Shown: piece after piece, positions 9,078-16,860 of the stretch
Layout: every line of letters begins with the position of its first letter
How positions within the stretch are numbered: position 1 is the first letter of the stretch
From: Rhodothermaceae bacterium bin80
GTDB taxonomy: Bacteria > Bacteroidota > Rhodothermia > Rhodothermales > Bin80
DNA length: 35,056 nucleotides
Direction: 5' to 3'
Assembly: GCA_002238805.1 (NCBI GenBank)
Contig: MPNB01000034.1
Location: forward strand, 1-35,056
Made by a program: the position numbers and the translations under genes
Notes under the pieces: generated by a model
Seen by the model: only the letters and a program-made list of their open reading frames with translations
Told to the model about the DNA's origin: nothing
The model's database searches: none

Positions 9078-9158
9078 GGGTTATTACATAATCTGACGAA
9101 TATACAGAAAAATCGTCCTATTTGATCCAACTTGAGAAGTTCATTTGACGAATAACCC
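9078..9158 (-). promoter_or_regulatory. Candidate operator/promoter between the SNF2 and ParB-like genes
   Basis: The 128 bp between these genes is the largest gap inside an otherwise tightly packed operon. It holds a perfect 8-bp inverted repeat, GGGTTATT (9078-9085) and AATAACCC (9151-9158), and a near-perfect direct repeat, TCTGACGAATA (9092-9102) and TTTGACGAATA (9144-9154). An A+T-rich stretch lies between. Repeats of this kind upstream of an HTH/RHH protein suggest autoregulation and an internal promoter for the last three genes. Direct observation of repeats; function inferred. Confidence 0.4.
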
Positions 9159-9178
9159 TGCTAGGGTGTACTCTACAG

Positions 9179-10576
9179 TCATAATAATTTTTCTTCTGTA
9201 ATTGAAGGAACATCGTTTCCTGTAAATTGGAGAATACGCATCATTTCTTGCTGGGAAAAGCTGCGAGGCTTGGTTTCAACGGACTCAATCACATCATCAA
9301 AAAGTTGTTCTTTTTGGTACAGTATTTCCGCTATTCTCTCCTCAATAGTATTGACAACTAGGAACCGGACAACGTGCAATGGTTCTTTACGTTGAAAACG
9401 ATGGGCTCGGAAAATCGCCTGAATTTCAACAGCAGGATTCCACCATCTGTCAAAGAGTACAACATGCGTAGCCTCTTCAAGATTTAATCCTACCCCTCCA
9501 GCACGAAGCGAGACCAGCAATGCACGAGGTGGTGGGTTGTTCTTGAAGGTATTTATTGATTTTTGTCTTTCAGCAAGAGACATTGAACCCGTTAGGCAAC
9601 TGTGAGGAAGTTGCATACGTTCAGAAATCCAACGCAAGGTTTCTACAAACTGTGAGAATACTAAAATACGGGTTGAATTCCCGGCCTGATCAAGAATGTC
9701 TTGTAGAGCCTCCCATTTCGACGAAGTATTTGTCGATTTATCAAAATTGCAGATGACTTTTAGTCGAGTAATAAGTCCAAGTAACGCAGAGGCAGTATTG
9801 CCAGAAGAGGCGCTATGACTAATAACCTCTGCTCGTCTAAACCAGAGGTCTTCATATTTATTTCTTTGCTGCGGGGACAAATTGATTCTAAGATCTTGTA
9901 GTATTACGGGTGGAAGTTCTCCACGAACATCGGATTTTTTTCTACGCAGCATCATTGACCTCAACTTTTCATTTAAGTCTGGTCTGGAAAGAGATTGCCC
10001 GACTGACGGATTGAGAAATCCGAATATTGATTCGACATCGGCCTCGTCGTTCTCAAGCGGTGTAGCAGATAAAGCCCATGCACGTCTCCTTGGGAGAAGT
10101 CTGCATGCCAAGGAAGTAGTGGATGCTCTGTTTTTAACCCGTTGAGCTTCATCAAGTATGACAATGTCAAAAGCATTTGAGGGAATTCGATCCAGTCCGT
10201 CAAGACGAATTTGTTCATAGGACGCCACCAAGACCGGAATTGGAAGTAAATAGAAAGCTTCTCGGTTTTGCGCGTTACCCTCCACTCTCCGCACTGTCAG
10301 TGACGGTGTCCATTTTTTGAATTCATCTATCCAATTGATTGTCAGAGAAGCAGGTGCCACAATTATGGCACGGTTAACATCCTTTCGTGTGTACATAAGC
10401 AGTGCCAGAGCGACCACGGTCTGGACCGTCTTCCCCAAGCCCATTTCATCTGCAAGAAGACCTGACTGTGATTTATACAGGAAAGCCACACCTTCCCACT
10501 GGTAGTTGTGTAGCAAGGCGGGAACGTGAAGCTTCTCCTCGGCGCGGCGACGCATTTGCTGAATATCAAACGTCAT
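9179..10576 (-). CDS. SNF2-family helicase/translocase
   Basis: The 465-residue protein contains a complete compact SNF2 motor: Q-like motif LHNYQWEGVAFL, Walker A DEMGLGKT (residues 43-50), motif Ia IVAPASLTINW, a DEAQ box (ILDEAQRVKN, about 139-148), motif III ALSATPLEN, motif IV/IVa ILVFSQFVETL, motif V SLRAGGVGLNL and motif VI QAIFRAHRFQR. The usual QAxxRxxRxGQ is altered to RAHRFQRKEP, still with the arginine finger. There are no accessory domains. SNF2 proteins are ATP-driven duplex DNA translocases, common in restriction and modification loci (DISARM, Dpd). It overlaps the preceding DUF262 gene by 4 bp (ATGA), a sign of translational coupling. Its place in this operon suggests remodelling or scanning DNA for modification or restriction. 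It is unrelated in length and detail to the broken SNF2 gene at 1312-2244. Confidence 0.9.
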   Translation of the reverse strand: MTFDIQQMRRRAEEKLHVPALLHNYQWEGVAFLYKSQSGLLADEMGLGKTVQTVVALALLMYTRKDVNRAIIVAPASLTINWIDEFKKWTPSLTVRRVEGNAQNREAFYLLPIPVLVASYEQIRLDGLDRIPSNAFDIVILDEAQRVKNRASTTSLACRLLPRRRAWALSATPLENDEADVESIFGFLNPSVGQSLSRPDLNEKLRSMMLRRKKSDVRGELPPVILQDLRINLSPQQRNKYEDLWFRRAEVISHSASSGNTASALLGLITRLKVICNFDKSTNTSSKWEALQDILDQAGNSTRILVFSQFVETLRWISERMQLPHSCLTGSMSLAERQKSINTFKNNPPPRALLVSLRAGGVGLNLEEATHVVLFDRWWNPAVEIQAIFRAHRFQRKEPLHVVRFLVVNTIEERIAEILYQKEQLFDDVIESVETKPRSFSQQEMMRILQFTGNDVPSITEEKLL

Positions 10577-12390
10577 TGGTCAAACTTCCAAACTTGAACG
10601 GCGTGCTTAGCCATACAACGCTGTCTTTCTTTGATACTTTCAGGAGTCCAATCATCATACTGTGCTAATCGGTGAGTGATTTCTACAGTACTTTCCGCAT
10701 AAATTTCTTTTTTCTTTTCAAAGCTTCTATTGAACCTTATTCCTGGTTTGTTATCAGCTCTCGCTAAAAGTGTCAGGTTTCCTATTCTATTAACCCATTC
10801 TCTTGGATCTTTCCCTTCGAAAGCTTGCCAGTTTTCCCAATGTTCATCTGATTTTGGAAGTATATGCTCTACAGTGAATTCACTGTCTTTAAACATCTGA
10901 GAACTTCCTTGTCGATTACTGTTGACACCAAAAAGGAATCGTTTAATTTTTCTTGCTCCTTTCATCTGCGCTTCATAAATTCCTTCCTCAAACTTAGAAT
11001 CATCTAATACGTTGTAATGATCGCGGTCACAGTCCAGTAAAAACGCAGCGAATTCTTCATTAGGAATTTCTGTGTCCTGCATTATATTTTTTGCGAAATT
11101 GGAGAACTTAGTCTCGAAATGAGAAGGTTCGAACTTTGGAGCAACAAAAGCAGTTCTAAGAACAAATGTCGCTAATCGACTCAAATTTTTATGTATCGTT
11201 TTGGCAACCCGTTTTTTTTTCCGGCCGTCTGGTTCGCGTAAATATGCCGTCAGCAAAGCAAATACTAATGGCTGAGTTACTTTATATCCTCGCAATTCCC
11301 ATAGAAAAACGGCGAGATTCCTGCTGGAATTTGTCTTCTGACAAGCGGTATTAAATGCCGTAATAGTTATTGGGTCTGGACTGGGCGAGATTATTACTTC
11401 TGAGAAAAGACACATGCTCTTGGGATCAGCGACCTTCTCCGTAAGCTCAAATGCGTAGTCCGCCAGGCTCTTATTGATTTTCTGTGCTTGTTCTTTGATT
11501 TCTTTGCGTACATTACGATAAAAGCTGTCCTTATGAAGAAAACCAAACACGCATTGCAGATAACATCGCATATATTCAGGAGCTATTCTTTTGGCGCGGA
11601 ATCCAGTACTAATCTTTTCTAGATGTTTATGAACTGATCTTCTTCTTTCAAGATCTTCCTCATCGTTAAAATGTGAGTAAATGTGGTTTCGAATGAGATC
11701 CAAATCGTCCAGTTCTTTCCCCCTGCAATTGATAGTCTCAAAGACTGCGTTAGGATCAACTTTTGATGGTACTTCAATACAAGCTATTTCAAGCTTTTGG
11801 ACGAGAAAGTCGAAATAATCCTCAGACTGCCTGAGGGTCCAGGAGGAAATAAATTTTTCAATTTCTTTCCATGCAGTCGTAATAGCGCCATTAGTTCCAA
11901 TCGAATTTCCCCGAATCACACTCCAGTATGAAACCTCATCGTCTCTTTGTGGGGAAATTCGAGGAGTATAATTTTGCGCATCGTCCAGCGAACAGTTTTC
12001 GTCCGCATCCAAGTCAAACAGGATACGTAACGCTCTTGCTTCGTTATGAGAACCTGATCCATTATCTGCAAATTTGCGGCAAAGGGCTGCACAAATCAAT
12101 GAAAATGTTATCATCCGCTGCTGACCATCATTAATCTCCCAGCGAGTGGGTTCCTTTTTCACTAAAATTACAGTTCCCAGAAAATAGCAATGTCGCTCCT
12201 CGATTACGGCTTCTTCAATGTCCAAAAGAAGTTCGCGCACATGATCCGACTTCCAGTCATAGTAACGCTGATGCCACGGAACTTCAAAAAACCCCCTCTG
12301 AAGAAGCTTGGAGAACAGCCATGAACCTGCTTCAATCAAGGGGTTCTGATTTTGCATATTGGTTTTTTTACGATTTGGGGGAGACAGCAT
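10573..12390 (-). CDS. DUF262-DUF1524 nuclease (SspE/GmrSD-like)
   Basis: The 605-residue protein carries an N-terminal DUF262 domain (about residues 20-230) with the signature INDGQQRMITFSLI (DGQQR at 88-92). Its C-terminal DUF1524 HNH-type nuclease domain (about 500-590) contains FTVEHILPKS, then NRIGNLTLL and FNRSFEKKKEIYAES. This arrangement is shared with GmrSD type IV restriction enzymes, which use NTP and cleave modified DNA, and with SspE, which senses phosphorothioate-modified self DNA and damages unmodified phage DNA. Finding it between a DndC-like gene and a SNF2 gene favours the SspE-type role, though this is inference. The ATG at 12390 overlaps the upstream gene by 23 bp; an ATG at 12357, just after that gene's stop, is an equally reasonable start. 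No nuclease motif residue is obviously lost. Confidence 0.85.
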   Translation of the reverse strand: MLSPPNRKKTNMQNQNPLIEAGSWLFSKLLQRGFFEVPWHQRYYDWKSDHVRELLLDIEEAVIEERHCYFLGTVILVKKEPTRWEINDGQQRMITFSLICAALCRKFADNGSGSHNEARALRILFDLDADENCSLDDAQNYTPRISPQRDDEVSYWSVIRGNSIGTNGAITTAWKEIEKFISSWTLRQSEDYFDFLVQKLEIACIEVPSKVDPNAVFETINCRGKELDDLDLIRNHIYSHFNDEEDLERRRSVHKHLEKISTGFRAKRIAPEYMRCYLQCVFGFLHKDSFYRNVRKEIKEQAQKINKSLADYAFELTEKVADPKSMCLFSEVIISPSPDPITITAFNTACQKTNSSRNLAVFLWELRGYKVTQPLVFALLTAYLREPDGRKKKRVAKTIHKNLSRLATFVLRTAFVAPKFEPSHFETKFSNFAKNIMQDTEIPNEEFAAFLLDCDRDHYNVLDDSKFEEGIYEAQMKGARKIKRFLFGVNSNRQGSSQMFKDSEFTVEHILPKSDEHWENWQAFEGKDPREWVNRIGNLTLLARADNKPGIRFNRSFEKKKEIYAESTVEITHRLAQYDDWTPESIKERQRCMAKHAVQVWKFDQ

Positions 12391-13558
12391 TATGCAGTTC
12401 GTCTCGACATAACTGGGTTACCTCATCTCTACGCCAGATATCATAAATGAATTCAAGTTCGGGTTCAGTGATGAGACATTCTCCGACATACTGCTCAAGT
12501 TCTTTTAACCGGTTGAGAATTTGCTTCCGCACATCAAGCGTGAAAGGCCCCAGCACGAGGGTTCCATCGGCACGTACTTTAGATATTCCATTTCGTCTGA
12601 CGCGTTGTCGGGTTGAATCGTTCTCGCGCAATTCTACGAGCCATTCACGAAAGTCGTAAAGAGCCTCAAAAAAACCAGTGTCGTCATGACCGGAATCAAT
12701 CAATCCCCGAAGGCTGCGATCTTTGCTTACAACAGTGCATGTCCAGCAGCCGAATCTTGGAGATGTTGTCCCGCAGGAAGGAGCATCTTCCTTTGTCAGT
12801 ACCAAAGGACATTCTCCTCCTCCGGCATTGCGATAAAGCGTAATCAAGTTCCGATGTGTACCTCCCCAAGGAGGTTTTCGCTGTATCAGAGTAATCCATA
12901 CATCTTCATCTTGGAATTCAGCAATTGGTGCGAACATCCGGCATGCAGGTATAGTGCTGTGGCGGTTCATTGTTGTTCCTGAAGTTCCGTGTTTTTCCAT
13001 ACTGCGGCGACGATTTGTAGACTCACTTTTTCGTGTGCCCACCAACAAGACAGCACGCCTGTGAGAGCGAGTCAACCTTTCCAACAACCGATTTGTGGGA
13101 ATGATTTTCATGCGGTCGGTGCACCAGCGAAAGTTGCGTGTGGGGGGGATGTACCCGCGTCCGATAACGTTGACCCAGAATGTCTGGTCGACGTTAGGTG
13201 TAGTAATTTTTGTCTCTATCGGTAAATTGCTGGCTGTTGCCGCTTCGGAAATTTTTTTCAAGGAGCTTCGCATATGGCGAATGACTAAGGGCGACTCCAC
13301 AAGAGTGTCGTTGCCAACTACATAGACTTTACGATGCCTTGCGGAACTTGGCAGTGAAGCCAGAACTTCCCAAGTCATTTGCAACAATAGTGTTGAATCT
13401 TTTCCACCAGAATATGCCACAACCCACGGGGCATTATGCTGGCGCGTATATTCTTTCCGTATAACACCAATGGCGGTATTGAAACATTTAATTGCTCGGA
13501 GAACTATCTCATCACTGCCAGATGAGATAGTTTTGGGTAGTACGGGCTTCTTATTCAT
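12368..13558 (-). CDS. DndC/SspD-like PAPS-reductase-fold sulfurtransferase
   Basis: The 396-residue protein has the ATP-pyrophosphatase PP-loop SGGKDST at residues 50-56 (context WVVAYSGGKDSTLLLQ). It also has the WCTDRMKIIPTNRLL segment with its Cys-Thr-Asp, and the diagnostic cysteine cluster SCGTTSPRFGCWTCTVVSKD near residues 258-275. The FGCWTCTVV signature is characteristic of DndC and related SspD, which bind an iron-sulfur cluster, activate the DNA backbone or sulfur with ATP and, with a cysteine desulfurase, install phosphorothioate. It is shorter than typical DndC (around 500 residues). It lies 27 bp after the desulfurase gene, the natural sulfur donor. Alternatives are IbrA-type or phage PAPS-reductase-like proteins of unknown chemistry; a genuine assimilatory CysH is unlikely given the cysteine pattern and context. 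Confidence 0.85.
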   Translation of the reverse strand: MNKKPVLPKTISSGSDEIVLRAIKCFNTAIGVIRKEYTRQHNAPWVVAYSGGKDSTLLLQMTWEVLASLPSSARHRKVYVVGNDTLVESPLVIRHMRSSLKKISEAATASNLPIETKITTPNVDQTFWVNVIGRGYIPPTRNFRWCTDRMKIIPTNRLLERLTRSHRRAVLLVGTRKSESTNRRRSMEKHGTSGTTMNRHSTIPACRMFAPIAEFQDEDVWITLIQRKPPWGGTHRNLITLYRNAGGGECPLVLTKEDAPSCGTTSPRFGCWTCTVVSKDRSLRGLIDSGHDDTGFFEALYDFREWLVELRENDSTRQRVRRNGISKVRADGTLVLGPFTLDVRKQILNRLKELEQYVGECLITEPELEFIYDIWRRDEVTQLCRDELHNAVSPKS

Positions 13559-13585
13559 GCGACGCTTTCCGTATTGCTGTGATAT

Positions 13586-14836
13586 TTAACTCAGCTTTAT
13601 GGTCCTTCTGAAGTTGCTTGCGGAATTTAGAGATCGCCACCGGGGTGATAATTCACGCAGTAGATCGACGGTCTTCTTCACACGCATTGCGGCAAAACTA
13701 ATTTCATCCCTAGTGGTCTGTCTGCCAATACTGAAGCGAACTGAACAATTTGCAACGTCTTCTGACATTCCAAGTCCCAGCAAAACGTGAGACGGCTCAA
13801 TTCGAGATGAAGTACAAGCTGATCCAGATGATATTGCAACATCTTTAAGAGCCATCATAAGGGACTCATTCTCGACATGAGCAAAGCTTATGTTGAGAAT
13901 CCCAGGCACCCTGTGTGCCTGATTGCCATTCAATCTAGCTGACTCAGTATCCGCTAAGCTATCCAGTAAATATTTGTCAAGAGCAGCAATAGTTTTTGCA
14001 TCTTGGTGTAGACGTTGTTTGGCCAATCGAGCCGCTTCTCCCATACCGACCAATTGGTGTGTGGGAAGGGTTCCCGGACGAATGCCAGACTCCTGCCCTC
14101 CGCCGTGCGTTTGGGGTTTTATACTTATACCTGATCGTTTTCTAGAATACAGTGCTCCAACGCCCTTAGGTCCGTACATCTTATGACCGCTAAGTGAAAT
14201 AAAATCCACCGGTATCTTGCTTACATCAATGGGTAATCGTGCAGAACTTTGTGCCGCGTCTACATGAAATGGGATCCCTCTATCCCTTGTAATTTGACCT
14301 ATCGTATTGATATCTGTGATGGTGCCCACCTCGTTGTTTACATGCATAAGAGATACAAGGACGGTATCATCTCTAAGTGCTTCATCAACTTTTTCTGGAG
14401 TAATCATTCCTTCCTGATCTGGAGTGACATAAGTAATTTCGAACCCTTTACTTGCTAAGTAAGCACAAGTATCAAGAACCGCTTTATGCTCAAGGCTTGA
14501 AGTCACAATATGGGCACCTTGCTGAGAACATCCATAAACCACCCCTTTTATAACCAAATTGATGGATTCTGTTGCTCCAGATGTCCAAATAATCTCTGCA
14601 GAGTCTGCGCTAATCAACTCAGCTAAATGATATCTTGCCGTTTCGACAGCTTCTTCTGCCATCCGTCCGAATTGATGAGATTGCGAAGAAGGATTCCCAA
14701 AAACACCTTCGAGCCCCAGATGTTGGGTTATAATATCAACAACAGATTGGTCAGCCGGAGTTGTGGCAGCATAGTCCAGATAGACTATAGGATGTCTATC
14801 CTTGCGGCGAAGCCCTGTTTCATGATGTCTGCTCAT
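13586..14836 (-). CDS. IscS-type cysteine desulfurase (DndA/SspA-like)
   Basis: A 416-residue class V aminotransferase-fold enzyme that releases sulfur from cysteine onto a catalytic cysteine persulfide. Visible are YLDYAATTPAD at the start, GATESINLVIKG (cofactor loop), the SLEHKAVLDTC histidine, VDAAQSSARLPID (PLP-binding Asp), the Schiff-base lysine in SLSGHKMYGPKG near residue 218, and SSGSACTSS with the catalytic Cys near residue 340. It ends with the usual RFSIGRQTT motif and a short extra tail. It is the first gene of the seven-gene minus-strand operon and directly precedes the DndC-like gene, as DndA/SspA do in phosphorothioation loci. No iscU, suf or other Fe-S assembly genes are nearby, which argues for a dedicated role rather than housekeeping IscS. 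No clear Shine-Dalgarno is seen before the ATG. Confidence 0.92.
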   Translation of the reverse strand: MSRHHETGLRRKDRHPIVYLDYAATTPADQSVVDIITQHLGLEGVFGNPSSQSHQFGRMAEEAVETARYHLAELISADSAEIIWTSGATESINLVIKGVVYGCSQQGAHIVTSSLEHKAVLDTCAYLASKGFEITYVTPDQEGMITPEKVDEALRDDTVLVSLMHVNNEVGTITDINTIGQITRDRGIPFHVDAAQSSARLPIDVSKIPVDFISLSGHKMYGPKGVGALYSRKRSGISIKPQTHGGGQESGIRPGTLPTHQLVGMGEAARLAKQRLHQDAKTIAALDKYLLDSLADTESARLNGNQAHRVPGILNISFAHVENESLMMALKDVAISSGSACTSSRIEPSHVLLGLGMSEDVANCSVRFSIGRQTTRDEISFAAMRVKKTVDLLRELSPRWRSLNSASNFRRTIKLS

Positions 14837-15289
14837 AATGGTTCTACCACGATTCGTATGGAATGATTGATTTGGAGTTCAACCAATATAGATGTATTCT
14901 GATGGAAAAGATCCTCATTGAAGTGATGCAATACAGCTTAGGATGAGGGCACGACTGGCAGGTTGATAAGGTCCTGTTGGATAGGCAGAAACAGTAGATT
15001 GATTTCTACATTTCGCATTCGGGGGCGTGTTGGTTTGCCCCGATACAGGCGAGACGGGGACGCTATATGATCATCGGAAAGTGCGGACTTAGCGCCATTT
15101 GGCTTGGTTTGAACTCAAGTATTTTATCCATTGTTAGGTTCCACGTATCCAGTCTTCTGCGGGCGTGAAGACCATTGAGATACCTTGGGCGGGTGCCTCG
15201 AATCGGTTCACCCATGCGTTTGAGTGCTGAATGATTGACTTACTGAAAGCGACCAAGAATCAAACCAAGACGGCGAAGCTACTTCTTGT
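14837..15289. other. Intergenic divergent region of the island
   Basis: No gene found on either strand. It separates the minus-strand operon from the plus-strand protease gene and must contain the operon's main promoter. On the minus strand TTGAAC followed about 18 bases later by CATACG upstream of 14836 is a weak promoter-like pair. No strong repeat or operator is visible. Confidence 0.35.
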
Positions 15290-15826
15290 GTGAATTTCGT
15301 GTCGCCGATCAATCCAGTGACCACTTCTGCGCTTGGCGGTGTACTTGCAGATGTTGCAAACAAAAATCACGATGAAATTCACATGCTTCTTTCTACTCCC
15401 GGAGGAACCGTACAGGACGGAATTGCCATCTACAATTTCATTAGAGCTTTGCCAGTACCATTAATCACCTACAACATCGGGCAGGTTAATTCGATTGGTA
15501 ACGTTGTTTATCAAGCGGGACAAAGGAGAATAGCTTCCAAAACATCCAGCTTTATGTTTCACGGAGTAGGATTTGACATTAAAAACGCCCGGATGGAATT
15601 AAAACAGTTACGAGAACGAATGCAATCCATTACAAACGATCAGAACTTAATCACTGATATCATGGTCCGGCATACCAATTTGTCCGCCCAAAATGTGAAT
15701 GCCCTGTTTCTCGAAATGGAGAATATCAGAGCAAATGAAGCACTCGAGCGCGGCATCACCGACGAAGTCACTGATATTCGCTTGCTTAAGCAAATGCCTA
15801 TTTTGTCGCTTGTATTCCAAGGGTAA
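15290..15826 (+). CDS. ClpP/SppA-fold serine protease
   Basis: A 178-residue protein of the ClpP/crotonase fold. It shows LLSTPGGTVQDGIAIYNFIR (oxyanion strand-turn), the nucleophile in GQVNSIGNVVYQAG (Ser near 68), and MFHGVGFD with the catalytic His near 91. The C-terminal EALERGITDEVTDI block is typical of ClpP, where the helix precedes the final strand. It is smaller and more divergent than housekeeping ClpP and has no ClpX/A gene nearby. Translation most plausibly begins at the GTG at 15290; the frame is open further upstream to 15239 but has no ATG. Free-standing ClpP-like proteases turn up in mobile and defence islands. Here it is divergent from the sulfur operon and sits just inside the right repeat, so it may be cargo rather than part of the system. 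Confidence 0.72.
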   Translation: MNFVSPINPVTTSALGGVLADVANKNHDEIHMLLSTPGGTVQDGIAIYNFIRALPVPLITYNIGQVNSIGNVVYQAGQRRIASKTSSFMFHGVGFDIKNARMELKQLRERMQSITNDQNLITDIMVRHTNLSAQNVNALFLEMENIRANEALERGITDEVTDIRLLKQMPILSLVFQG

Positions 15827-16333
15827 AGCATCATTCTCGCCTACTTCGCTTGGGGCATCTTCAGTGTTAAAATAGACCATTTGCAAAGTGGTTTATGAAT
15901 TTGGTGACTTCATTATAAGAAAAACTGAAAAATAGTTTGTAAATCAGTCGTAATTTGACGCTCCGCTTGGCGGAAGTTCCTTCTTCATGCCCTTCGAGAA
16001 GCCATTTCACCGACAGGTCTTTCATTTCCATGGCCAACCCCAGGTCGCGATCGCGTTTGCAGAAATCTGCCCAGAGAAACTAATCAACAGAGGGAAGCCC
16101 AATACTGCTGAGGGAGTGTTGCCTACCGGAATCGGTTCCAAAAATGCACCACCAAAGGGAACTTGGAAGCCCCCCCTGCCGGCTGGGAGTGGGAGAAACG
16201 CAAAACCCCGATTTGAACCGCAGGACGAAACCATGCCCAGCCTCGCATAATCACGTGAGCCTTTCCGCGTCGGCGAGCGCGACCATGTCGAGAAGCAACT
16301 GCTTGACCAGCTTGCGGGCTTAGAATGGGAGGT
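15827..16333. other. Intergenic stretch at the right end of the island
   Basis: Mostly without recognisable genes. A 13-bp perfect hairpin TCCGCTTGGCGGA at about 15962-15974 lies 135 bp after the protease stop and could be a remnant terminator without a T tract. The Pro/Gly/Lys-rich open frame at 15987-16250 resembles nothing known. The last 80 bp belong to an HsdR-like fragment. Confidence 0.4.
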
Positions 16334-16394
16334 CTATGAGTGCCTGACGAAGGAGCACTCGGTCTCGCATCAGGATGTCGTACTGAGGACATAG
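16251..16394 (+). pseudogene. Fragment resembling the N-terminus of a type I restriction R subunit
   Basis: One frame between two stops reads VGERDHVEKQLLDQLAGLEW, then EVYECLTKEHSV, ending DVVLRT and a TAG at 16392-16394. The segment (V/F)GERxxVExxLLDQLxGLGW is typical of the beginning of HsdR-like subunits. Nothing of the nuclease or helicase domains follows. The left edge of the direct repeat (16334) cuts through this fragment, and the other copy (5858-5918) retains only YECLAREHSV onward. Assignment rests on about 25 residues. Confidence 0.35.
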
Positions 16395-16860
16395 CCCTCA
16401 GTGTCCGCGTACAATGGTGGTGGCTCAAGAGAGTATTCTGCGTGTTCTCATCCATACATAAGGCGCGATTCCTCTGTCATCCCGGTTTACTCAGTTCGCT
16501 GGCGTTTCCGTTTTGGACCAAATGATCAATCGGCAAGTTTTGCACCGAAACCTGGGGTTTCCAGGAGATGCATGTAGCCATCAGACAAAACAAACCCGCC
16601 CAGTGCAGTATCGCGAGAGAGATCGAAGCTCCCATCCAGATCGAGGTATCGCGTTCGGGGGCAGGCATAAGCAGTGTGCAGTGCGGCGGCAATACTGATC
16701 ACACTCTCATCCATGCAGCCCCACATCAGGTCAATGCCGGCCAGCTGCGCTATATCTGAGATACCCAGCGCGCCGGTTATACCTCCACATTTCATGAGTT
16801 TGATGTTCCAAATACCAAACGGCCTGTTGACAGCCAACTTAAGAGCATCCTCTGGTCCAT
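16334..16860 (+). repeat. 527-bp direct repeat, right copy
   Basis: Partner of 5858-6384. It continues seamlessly into the complete epimerase gene on its right and into the HsdR-like fragment on its left, so this copy is the one in native context. Confidence 0.93.

Noticed and set aside
13586..14836. Housekeeping IscS of an Fe-S cluster operon
   Set aside because: No iscU, iscA, hscA/B, fdx or suf genes nearby; directly followed by a DndC-like gene inside an island.
15987..16250. Open frame of 87 codons upstream of the right repeat
   Set aside because: Low-complexity Pro/Gly/Lys composition, no ribosome site, no recognisable family, and a long frame also exists on the opposite strand.
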